In this document: positions 40,145 to 47,727 of the stretch, piece by piece | How positions within the stretch are numbered: the stretch's first letter is position 1 | How the letters are laid out: each line of letters begins with the position of its first letter | NCBI RefSeq assembly: GCF_028737315.1 | Contig: NZ_JAQZAO010000001.1 | Coordinates: 186,001 to 250,000, forward strand | Direction of reading: 5' to 3' | Source of the DNA: Actinomycetospora lemnae | Lineage (GTDB): Bacteria > Actinomycetota > Actinomycetes > Mycobacteriales > Pseudonocardiaceae | Length of the DNA stretch: 64,000 nt | Made by a program: the position numbers and the translations under genes | Notes under the pieces: generated by a model | What the model saw: only the letters and a program-made list of their open reading frames with translations | The model's database searches: none | What the model was told of the DNA's origin: nothing

Positions 40145-41332
40145 TCACCAGACCACGTCCACCCGCTGCGGGCCGCAGAACATCGGGCTCGCGACGTCGT
40201 CGTACGTCGCACCCGGGGCGAGCGCGAGCGTGGGCAGCCGGTCGAGCAGGGCGTCGAGCACGGTCGAGATCTCGATGCGGGAGAGCTCGGCGCCCAGGCA
40301 CAGGTGCACGCCGTGCCCGAACGAGAAGTGGCGCCGCGCGGTCGGGCGGTCCAGGACGAACGTGCCCGCGTCCGCCCCGAACACCGCCTCGTCGCCGTTC
40401 GCCGACTCCAGGCCGACGATGAGCCGCTCCTGCGCGCCCAGGGCCTCCCCGGCGAGCTGCGTGTCCGTGGTGACCGTGCGCAGGACCCAGCGGATCGCCG
40501 AGCCGTACCGCAGCCCCTCCTCGCGCGCACCCTCGACGAGGGTCCGGTCGGCGAGCAGCCGCTCCCACCGCGAACGGTCGACCAGCAGCTGCCACAGCGT
40601 CGAGCCGATCGTGTACGCCGTGCTCTCCAGCCCGGCGACGAACAGCTGCCAGGAGTGGAAGGCGACCTCCTGGTCGGTGAGCTCGCGCCCGTCCACGCGC
40701 CCCCGGGCCAGGCGCGTGATGAGGTCGTCGGGCGGGTCGGCGTCGTCCCGGCGCGCGCGGGCGGCCGCGGTGAAGTACTCCTCCAGGCGGCGCCACTCGT
40801 CGGTGCCGACGAAGCTCGCGGGCAGGATCGCGGTGATCGCGAGCGAGAGCCGGGCGAGCTCGTCGGAGTCCTCCGCCGGGACGCCGACGAGGCGGGCGAT
40901 GACCCGGGCGGTCAGCGGCAGGGCGACCTGGCCGACGAGGTCCGCGGGGCTGCCGGGCGGGAGCGCGTCGATCAGCTCGTCGGCGTACGCCCGCACCCAC
41001 GGCGCCGCCTCGGTGATGGCCCGGCGCGCGAAGCCGGGACGCAGCAGCGCGCGCAGGGCGGTGTGCTCCGGCGGGTCGCTCTGGGTGATCAGCGCCGGCG
41101 GCGGCTCGCCGTCACCGTCGCCCTCGAGCACGAAGTTGCCCTGGTTGCTGAAGGTGCCGTGGTCGAGCAGGGCCTCCCGGACCACCTCGTGCCGGCCCGC
41201 GAAGTGCAGGCCCGGGGCGACCCGGTGCACCGGGCACCCGGCACGGACCTCGGCGAGCTCGGCGCGCACCTCGTCGAGGGGGCCGGGCGCGAGCGGGTCG
41301 AACGACGCGGCGTCGGACGCGGTGGTGGTCAC
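40145..41332 (-). CDS. Cytochrome P450
   Basis: A 395-residue soluble bacterial P450. The heme loop FSFGHGVHLCLG has the thiolate Cys345; the K-helix E272xxR275 and the I-helix AGLEST (233-238) with an acid-alcohol pair are intact. It needs a ferredoxin and reductase that are not encoded nearby. It is 10 bases downstream of the maleate isomerase gene, so it belongs to the same transcript, and probably hydroxylates or dealkylates the substrate of the aromatic-acid pathway. ATG 41332. Confidence 0.92.
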   Translation of the reverse strand: MTTTASDAASFDPLAPGPLDEVRAELAEVRAGCPVHRVAPGLHFAGRHEVVREALLDHGTFSNQGNFVLEGDGDGEPPPALITQSDPPEHTALRALLRPGFARRAITEAAPWVRAYADELIDALPPGSPADLVGQVALPLTARVIARLVGVPAEDSDELARLSLAITAILPASFVGTDEWRRLEEYFTAAARARRDDADPPDDLITRLARGRVDGRELTDQEVAFHSWQLFVAGLESTAYTIGSTLWQLLVDRSRWERLLADRTLVEGAREEGLRYGSAIRWVLRTVTTDTQLAGEALGAQERLIVGLESANGDEAVFGADAGTFVLDRPTARRHFSFGHGVHLCLGAELSRIEISTVLDALLDRLPTLALAPGATYDDVASPMFCGPQRVDVVW

Positions 41333-41342
41333 GGGTGGCTCC

Positions 41343-42104
41343 TCAGGGGTGGAGGGCGGCGGTGGTGGCGCCGGCGCGCAGGAGGGACCCGGCGCCGGGG
41401 AGGTCGGGGGCGAGGCCGAGGGTCCGCAGCAGGCAGAAGGCGCCGGCGGTGGCGGCGGAGAGCACGGGCAGCCCGAGCTCCTGCTCCGCGCGCTCGACCA
41501 GGGACAGCGAGGGCATCTGCACGCACGCCGAGATGACGAGCGCGTCGACGTCGGTGATGTCCAGACCGCGGGCCGCGGCCATGACGCGGTCGCCGGGGAT
41601 GCAGCCGACCTCGGCGTTGTCGGCGACCTCGAGCGCCGCCCAGTCGGCGACCTCGAGCTCCTCGGCCTCGAGGTAGGCGACGACCCGCTCGGCCAGCGGC
41701 CGTACGTAGGGCGTCACCAGCGCGATCCGCCGGGCACCGAGGGCCGCGAGCGCGTCGACCAGCGCCCCGGCACTGGAGACCAGGGCGGCCTCGACGTCGC
41801 GCCCGTGCAGCTGGTCGGCGACGGCGGACTCGACGCGCCGGTGCTCCCCCGGGCCCTGCGCCATGATCGCGACGAGGCACGCGTAGAGCAGCGCGTCGAC
41901 GCCGGCGTCGGCGAGCTCGTCCACGCAGCGGCCGCGCTGGTCGTTCATCGCGGCGAGCTCCTCGGGCGAGACCGTGTGCATGCGCATCCGGCTGCCGTGG
42001 AACGAGAACGTCGCGTCGCGGTGCCGCGCGAGCAGCGCCGGGATCTCGGTCTCGACGGTGACGTTGGAGCTGGGCACGACCAGCCCGATCCGGTGGTGGC
42101 TCAC
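41343..42104 (-). CDS. Maleate isomerase (Asp/Glu racemase superfamily)
   Basis: A 253-residue enzyme. GLVVPSSNVTVETEIP at the start, Cys76 (LYACLV), Tyr133 (TPYVRP), Asn163 (ADNAEVG) and Cys194 (ISACVQMPS) correspond to the active-site residues I recall for Nocardia farcinica maleate isomerase, which converts maleate to fumarate through a covalent cysteine adduct. Arylmalonate decarboxylase is the main alternative, but the two cysteines favour the isomerase. GTG 42104 overlaps the ligase stop (GTGA). Its presence suggests that the operon's pathway ends in maleate, as the nicotinate and hydrolytic gentisate routes do. Confidence 0.78.
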   Translation of the reverse strand: MSHHRIGLVVPSSNVTVETEIPALLARHRDATFSFHGSRMRMHTVSPEELAAMNDQRGRCVDELADAGVDALLYACLVAIMAQGPGEHRRVESAVADQLHGRDVEAALVSSAGALVDALAALGARRIALVTPYVRPLAERVVAYLEAEELEVADWAALEVADNAEVGCIPGDRVMAAARGLDITDVDALVISACVQMPSLSLVERAEQELGLPVLSAATAGAFCLLRTLGLAPDLPGAGSLLRAGATTAALHP

Positions 42105-43834
42105 GCGAGCACGCCCTCCTCCTGGAGCTTCCCGGCGACCTCCGCCGCCATCGCCTTCTTGTCGAGCTTCCCGACGCGGGTGCGCGCCAGGGCCGCGACG
42201 AGCTCGACCCGTTCCGGCCACTTGAACGTCGCGACGCCGAGCCCGCGCAGGTGCGCGCGGACGTCCTCGAGCGTCACCGGAACCCCGTCGGTCACGAGGT
42301 ACGCGCAGCCCCGCTCGCCGAGCCGCGGGTCGGGCATCGCGACCAGCGCCGCCTCGACGACGTGCGGGTGCGCGAGCAGGAGGAGCTCGACCTCCTCGGC
42401 GTTGATCTTCTCGCCGCCCCGGTTGATGAGGTCCTTGATCCGGCCCTCGATCGACACCGCGCGGTGGCCGTCGAGGACGCGGATCGCCGCCAGGTCGCCC
42501 GTGCGGTAGGCGCCCGTGGACGTGAACGCCTCGGCATTGCGCTCCTCGGCCGCGTAGTAGCCGCGCAGCGTGTACGGGCCGCGGGCGCACAGCTCGCCGA
42601 CCTCGCCGTCGGGGACCTCGTCCTCGGTGCCCGGCGCGAGCACCACCACCTCGTCGGCCGGCGAGACCGGCACGCCGACCGTGGTGCGCCGCAGCTCGGC
42701 CGAGCCGTCGAGCGGTGTGACGAGGAAGAGCCCCTCGGCCATCCCGAACAGCTGGCCCACCCACGCCCCGTCGGCGGCGACCGCGGCGAACAGCTCCTCG
42801 GACACCTTGGCGCCCGACAGCACGACGATGCGCAGGTGCCGCGCGAGCGCGGGATAGGCCGGGTGCTCGGGCGCGCGGTAGTGCACGTGCCCGAACAGCA
42901 CCGACGTCGTGCGCTCGGCCGCGAGCAGCGGCAGCGCGGTGTCGAGGTCGTGGCCGGTGAGCACCAGGCACGCCCCGACGGTCGCCACGGCGTGCACGCC
43001 GCACGAGATGCCGGCGTTGTGCACCACCGGGATGAGGTGACCGACGCGGTCGTCGGCGGTCCAGCCCAGGGCCTCGGCATAGGCGCGGGCGTTGTACCAG
43101 TACTCGGCGTGCTGGCGCGGGATCAGCTTCGGCACGCCCGTCGTGCCGCCGGAGAGCTGAAAGACGGCGACGTCGTCGGCGTCGAGGCCCTCCTGGATCG
43201 CCGTGACCCGCGCCCGCGCCGTCGCCGGGTCGAGGTCGGCGCCGAGGTCCTCGAGGCGCACCGCCCCCGCCGGCAGCGCGGCGGCCGCCGGGGCCCCGAG
43301 CACGAGGACGTGTCCGAGCGTCGGGTGCCCGTCGGCCTGCTCGAGGGCGAACGCGACGAGGTCGGTCCCTGCCCCGGATCGACCATGCGTCCCGTGCTCG
43401 ACGAGGTGCCCGCGCGCCCCGACCGCCCAGCTGATGTGGGCGATCTCGTGGCCACGGTGCGCGGCGAGCGTCGCGACCGGCACGAGACCGGCCTTGAGCA
43501 GCGCGTACCAGGCGAGCACGGTCTCGAGCCGGTTGGTGACCTGCACGAGCACCGGGTCGCCGGGCGCCAGCCCGAGGCCGGCGAGGCCCGCACCGATCCG
43601 GTCGGTGGCGGCGTCGAGCGCGGCGTAGGTCAGCCGGCCCTCCGCGGCCACGACGGCGTCGCGGTCGGGGTGGCGCTCCGCGGCCGCCCGGAACTCGTCG
43701 GCCAGGGTCCGCGTGCCCCACAGCCCGGCGTCGCGGTAGGCGGCGACGGCCTCCGGCGGGAACGGCACCCGGCGGTCGTCGTAGCGCCGGGTGGGTCGGG
43801 TCCGGTGGGTCGGTCCTGGGTGGGTGGTGCTCAC
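42101..43834 (-). CDS. Aryl-acid adenylating enzyme/CoA ligase (DHB/salicylate-AMP ligase-like)
   Basis: A 577-residue ANL-superfamily enzyme. The P-loop LSGGTTGVPKLIPR, continuing HAEYWYNARAY, is the signature of 2,3-dihydroxybenzoate/salicylate-AMP ligases such as EntE, DhbE and SdgA. YRTGDLA, the hinge GRIKDLINRGGEKINAEEVE and the A10 lysine in TRVGKLDKK complete the set. In Streptomyces sp. WA46 such a ligase activates salicylate for hydroxylation as a CoA thioester. No siderophore peptide synthetase is nearby, so a catabolic role is preferred. GTG 43834 overlaps the flavoprotein stop by GTGA, and its stop overlaps the isomerase start. Confidence 0.85.
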   Translation of the reverse strand: MSTTHPGPTHRTRPTRRYDDRRVPFPPEAVAAYRDAGLWGTRTLADEFRAAAERHPDRDAVVAAEGRLTYAALDAATDRIGAGLAGLGLAPGDPVLVQVTNRLETVLAWYALLKAGLVPVATLAAHRGHEIAHISWAVGARGHLVEHGTHGRSGAGTDLVAFALEQADGHPTLGHVLVLGAPAAAALPAGAVRLEDLGADLDPATARARVTAIQEGLDADDVAVFQLSGGTTGVPKLIPRQHAEYWYNARAYAEALGWTADDRVGHLIPVVHNAGISCGVHAVATVGACLVLTGHDLDTALPLLAAERTTSVLFGHVHYRAPEHPAYPALARHLRIVVLSGAKVSEELFAAVAADGAWVGQLFGMAEGLFLVTPLDGSAELRRTTVGVPVSPADEVVVLAPGTEDEVPDGEVGELCARGPYTLRGYYAAEERNAEAFTSTGAYRTGDLAAIRVLDGHRAVSIEGRIKDLINRGGEKINAEEVELLLLAHPHVVEAALVAMPDPRLGERGCAYLVTDGVPVTLEDVRAHLRGLGVATFKWPERVELVAALARTRVGKLDKKAMAAEVAGKLQEEGVLA

Positions 43835-45417
43835 GTGTCCCCCTCCGGGTCACGCAGGGCGGCCAGGTGCAGGCGGTCGCTGACGAGCCCGTCGACGACG
43901 TCGCCGCGGCAGGTCGTGGGCGCGGCGACGACGACGAGCGCGGGTGCGCGCCGCCGCAGCCGTTCGGCGACCTCGAGGCGCGTCAGGACGCTGGAGCGGT
44001 CGTCGGCGCCGGTGAACCACACGACGTCGGCGCCGGCGGCGGCCGCGAGGGCGCGCTCCAGCGCCGCCTCGACGTCGGACTCCCGGCCCGCGGGCCGGGT
44101 GTCGGCGCCGAGGTCGACGACGGACACGCCCGCGCCGAGCGCCGCCGGGTCGTCGGGGACCAGCCGCGAGGAGAACGTCCGCCCGGCGGCCTGCAGGGGC
44201 TGCTCGAGGACCTCGTCGGGGATGGTCTCCGGGTGCGTGACGGCGTCGGCGAGCGCGGGGTCGTCGGACCAGTGCGCGAGCGCCCCGCGCACCACCGTCG
44301 GCGTGCCGGCGGCGAAGCGGTCGAGGGCCACGTTGCCGGCGCGCGTCATGTAGGCGACCAGCAGCTGCTCCACGGGCGAGTCGAGGCGCTCGGGGAACGA
44401 CTCCCACCAGCGCCGCGAGCGCTCGGCGATGTCCTGCAGGCGCGTCACGGCGGGCCGGCGGGCCGCCTCGTAGGCGGTCAGGGCGGACTCCAGGTCGTCG
44501 GCCTCGTGCAGGGCGGCGACCAGCGCGATCGCGTCCTCCATCGCGAGCTTCGTCCCGGAGCCGACGGAGTAGTGCGCGGTGTGGGCGGCGTCCCCGAGGA
44601 GCACGGTCCGCCCGTCGTGCCAGCGCGCGCACCGCACCGTGCGGAAGCGCAGCCAGCGGGTGCGGTTCCCGATCAGCCGGTGGCCGTCGAGGTGCCGGGC
44701 GAACACGTCGGACAGGTGGTCGAGCGCGACGTCGTCGGACGCGTCGGGCGGCAGCGCCGCCGTCGTCCGGTCGAACCCGGCCGCCCGCCACGTCGCCTCG
44801 TCGGTCTCGACGAGGAACGTGCTGCGGTCGGGCGCGTAGGGGTAGGCGTGCGTGACGTACACGCCGTGCTCGGTGCGCTCGGGCGCGAACAGCGCGTGCG
44901 GCAGCGCGACGTCGACGCCGGCCCAGAGGTACCAGCCGGTGCCGATCTCGACGTCCTCGCCGAAGTCGCCGGTGGCGCGCGTGGCGCTCCCGACCCCGTC
45001 CGCGGCGATCACCAGGTCGGCGTCGAGGTCGTCGGCGGCGCGCCGCGTGCCGAACTCGAGCTTCACCCCGGCGTCCTCGGCGTGGCGCTGCAGCACCCGC
45101 AGCAGGTCGGCCCGGCCGACCGCCACGAGGCTGGAGACGCTCATGCCGGCCTCGAACTCGCCCACGCGCATGCGCATGTCGTGCGACCACGCGGTGGCGA
45201 GGATGTCGTCGAGCGAGGCGGGGTCGGCCTCGGCGAGCCGGCGCTGGGTCCGCGCGGCGAGCCCGACCCCGAACCCGAACGTCTGGTCCGGCACGCCCTG
45301 CTCGTGCACGACGACGTCGCACGCGGGCCGGGCGAGCTTCAGCAGCCGCGCGGCGTACAGGCCTCCGGGCCCGCCGCCGAGCACGGCCACACGTCTCAGC
45401 GGCACGTCAGGACCCAC
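43831..45417 (-). CDS. Salicylyl-CoA 5-hydroxylase-like FAD monooxygenase
   Basis: A 528-residue aromatic hydroxylase. GGGPGG (FAD), FGFGVGLAARTQRRLAEADP, the DG motif AADGVGSATRATGD and GDAAHTAHYSVGSGTKLAME strongly resemble SdgC salicylyl-CoA 5-hydroxylase and the monooxygenase half of 2-aminobenzoyl-CoA monooxygenase/reductase. About 130 extra C-terminal residues (VVDLGADTRPAGRESDVEAA) are probably a cap of phenol-hydroxylase type. Located next to an aryl-AMP ligase, it should hydroxylate an aryl-CoA. Start GTG 45417 overlaps the end of hyuB by 11 bases; GTG 45405 is possible. Confidence 0.82.
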   Translation of the reverse strand: MGPDVPLRRVAVLGGGPGGLYAARLLKLARPACDVVVHEQGVPDQTFGFGVGLAARTQRRLAEADPASLDDILATAWSHDMRMRVGEFEAGMSVSSLVAVGRADLLRVLQRHAEDAGVKLEFGTRRAADDLDADLVIAADGVGSATRATGDFGEDVEIGTGWYLWAGVDVALPHALFAPERTEHGVYVTHAYPYAPDRSTFLVETDEATWRAAGFDRTTAALPPDASDDVALDHLSDVFARHLDGHRLIGNRTRWLRFRTVRCARWHDGRTVLLGDAAHTAHYSVGSGTKLAMEDAIALVAALHEADDLESALTAYEAARRPAVTRLQDIAERSRRWWESFPERLDSPVEQLLVAYMTRAGNVALDRFAAGTPTVVRGALAHWSDDPALADAVTHPETIPDEVLEQPLQAAGRTFSSRLVPDDPAALGAGVSVVDLGADTRPAGRESDVEAALERALAAAAGADVVWFTGADDRSSVLTRLEVAERLRRRAPALVVVAAPTTCRGDVVDGLVSDRLHLAALRDPEGDT

Positions 45418-47725
45418 CCGGCAGCGCAGCGTCCGCGAGCACGCGGCTGGTGCGGGTGACGTCGTCGACGTGGTCCACGGGCACGACCGCCGTCGAGATC
45501 GCCGTGAAGCACCCCGGGCAGCAGTACTGCCGGAAGTGCACCGCGCCGTCGACGTACTCCCCCGCGCCGTCCACGACCTGCGGGCCCGCCTCCGAGACCG
45601 GCCCGTCGTGGCGCACCAGGTCGAGCTCGCCCACCGCGCCCGACCCGAGCACCGTCGCGCAGTGCCGGCACGCGACCTGGTCGCCCACCCCGACGAGGTT
45701 GTCGTCGAGGCGTCGCGCGTCCGTCAGCTCGACGGTCTCCCTGGTCCCACCGGCGTCGCCGCGGGCCCGCCGGGCGTCGCGCAGCTCGCGCCGCCGGGTC
45801 TCGGTGCCCGACGCGTCCACCGCGCCGGTGGCGTCGAGGACGACGCCGTACGCCTGCGCGGCGGTGGCCGCCGTGACCTTCTCCTCCCGCACGTCGCGGG
45901 CGACGTCCTCGGGGTCGCGGACGAGCGGGTCGCCGTAGCCCCCGCCGCCCTGCCAGGACATGGTGAACACCTCGCCGGGCGCCACGTACGTCTCGCCGTA
46001 GCAGGGCTGCAGCTCCGGGGTGCCGCCGACCTCGTCGAGGTCACCCGGCATCCGGCCGGCCCCGAGCGCCGCGGTGACGTCGCTGCCGCGCGCGATCCAC
46101 TCGACCCCGGTGTTGCCGGGGTAGCCGCCGGCGAGCCCGTTGTTCTGGCTCACCGCCTTGCCGTTGGAGGCGAGGACCAGGCCGATCGGGAAGCTGGTGC
46201 CGTGCGGGGTGATCGCGAGCGAGGCCCCGACACCGCCCCGCCGCCGGCCGGGACCGCCCGAGTCCGGCTCCTCGCGGCGCCAGAGCGCGAGCACCGGGTA
46301 GAGGAACTCGGTCATCTCGACGTCCGGGACGCGGCCCAGCGGGATGCAGAACAGGCCGCCGGTGTCCATGCCGTCGGCCTGCGGCTGGGCGCCGTACCCG
46401 CCGGCCATGGGGTCCATGAGGATCGAGAGGAAGGGCGTCGGGACCGCGCCGCGCTGGTCGAGCCCGGCGATGACGGCGGTGTCCCACGTGCCGCAGCAGG
46501 CCGACTGGACGTGGGCGTCCAGCTCCGGCGCCTGGTCGAGCATCTGCGAGAGGCACTCGGCGACGAGGTTGCCGGTCAGCCACGCCGGTCCGATCGGCCC
46601 CCGGCCGACCGCGGCCGGGAAGCTGGCGTTGTTGATCGTGCCTTCCTCGGCGACGAGGTCGAAGCAGCGCATCAGGCCGCCGGCCGACCACGGGATGTCG
46701 CCGGCGAGGATCGGCAGCAGCGCGAGCATCACGCCGCCGCGCATGCCGGCGTAGGTGCAGTTGACGACGCCGGACTGCGGGTCGGTGCCGGTGAAGTCGA
46801 ACGTCAGGTGGTCGGCGGTCTTCGTCATCGCCACCGTGATCTTGTGCAGGCCGCGGTCACCGGAGTGCGACTGGTCCTGGTAGCCGGTCGCGCGCCAGGT
46901 GCCGTCGGGGAGGTCGCCGAGCTTGCCGCGCAGGCGTGACTCGGCGTCGGCCATCATCCGCTTCATCACGGCCTTGACCGTGTCGGCGCCGTACTGCTCG
47001 ATGACGGCGAGGAGGCGGTCGCGCCCGACGGTGTTGGCGCCGACCTTCGCGCGCAGGTCCAGCCCGATCATCATCGGCACCCGTGAGCGGCGGACCCAGA
47101 CGTCGGCGACGTCGTCCTGGAGCACGCCGTCCCGGACGACCTTGATCGGCGGGGTGGGCAGCGACTCGGAGAAGACGTCCTGCGCGGCGGGCGAGAACGA
47201 GCCGAGCCCGACGCCGCCGAGGTCGGGCTGGTGCGCGATCGCGGAGGTCCAGCCGAAGAGCTTCCCCTCCCAGAACACCGGCTGGTAGACCATCGCGTCG
47301 TTCTGGTGCAGCCCGCCGCCGACCCACGGGTCGTTGGTGAGGAACATGTCGCCCTCGGCGATGCCGGGGTTGGTCGCGCGGTGCTGCAGGGTCCAGTAGA
47401 TGGCGAGGTCGACGGCGCCGACGAGCATCGTGTTGTAGAGCCCGACCTGCACCTCCTGGCCGAGCTCGTCGGACACGGCGAAGTCGAAGTCGTTGGCGTC
47501 GGTGACGATCGGCGAGCCGGACATGCGCTTGAGCGCCTCGCCCATCTCGTCGGTGACCGACCAGAGGCGGTGCCGCACGACCTCGTAGGTCAGCGGGTCG
47601 AGCGCGTCGATCTGCTCCTGGGTGACGGTGTGGACCGGCAGGCTCGCCGGCAGCTGGGCGGCGAGGGTGGCGGGGTCGATCGGGCGGCTCGAGAACCTCT
47701 CGGAGCCGGGGACGGCCATCGTCAT
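45407..47725 (-). CDS. Hydantoinase B/acetone-carboxylase-type subunit with C-terminal zinc ribbon
   Basis: A 772-residue HyuB-family protein (residues about 20-640: FDFAVSDELGQEVQVGLYNT, MFLTNDPWVGGGLHQNDAMV, DFTGTDPQSGVVNCTYAGMR, TGNLVAECLSQML, GGGYGDPLVRDPEDVARDVR). HyuB proteins are usually 520-650 residues. The extra C-terminal 130 residues hold C686-R-H-C689 and C735-C-P-G-C739, a zinc-ribbon-like pair such as the separate small subunit of acetone/acetophenone carboxylases would supply. With HyuA it either opens a cyclic amide with ATP or carboxylates a carbonyl compound. ATG 47725 is three bases from the hyuA stop. Confidence 0.85.
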   Translation of the reverse strand: MTMAVPGSERFSSRPIDPATLAAQLPASLPVHTVTQEQIDALDPLTYEVVRHRLWSVTDEMGEALKRMSGSPIVTDANDFDFAVSDELGQEVQVGLYNTMLVGAVDLAIYWTLQHRATNPGIAEGDMFLTNDPWVGGGLHQNDAMVYQPVFWEGKLFGWTSAIAHQPDLGGVGLGSFSPAAQDVFSESLPTPPIKVVRDGVLQDDVADVWVRRSRVPMMIGLDLRAKVGANTVGRDRLLAVIEQYGADTVKAVMKRMMADAESRLRGKLGDLPDGTWRATGYQDQSHSGDRGLHKITVAMTKTADHLTFDFTGTDPQSGVVNCTYAGMRGGVMLALLPILAGDIPWSAGGLMRCFDLVAEEGTINNASFPAAVGRGPIGPAWLTGNLVAECLSQMLDQAPELDAHVQSACCGTWDTAVIAGLDQRGAVPTPFLSILMDPMAGGYGAQPQADGMDTGGLFCIPLGRVPDVEMTEFLYPVLALWRREEPDSGGPGRRRGGVGASLAITPHGTSFPIGLVLASNGKAVSQNNGLAGGYPGNTGVEWIARGSDVTAALGAGRMPGDLDEVGGTPELQPCYGETYVAPGEVFTMSWQGGGGYGDPLVRDPEDVARDVREEKVTAATAAQAYGVVLDATGAVDASGTETRRRELRDARRARGDAGGTRETVELTDARRLDDNLVGVGDQVACRHCATVLGSGAVGELDLVRHDGPVSEAGPQVVDGAGEYVDGAVHFRQYCCPGCFTAISTAVVPVDHVDDVTRTSRVLADAALPGGS

Positions 47726-47727
47726 GG

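Noticed and set aside
42101-43834. DHB-AMP ligase as part of a siderophore cluster
   Set aside because: No isochorismatase, peptide synthetase or carrier protein gene is nearby; the neighbours are catabolic.
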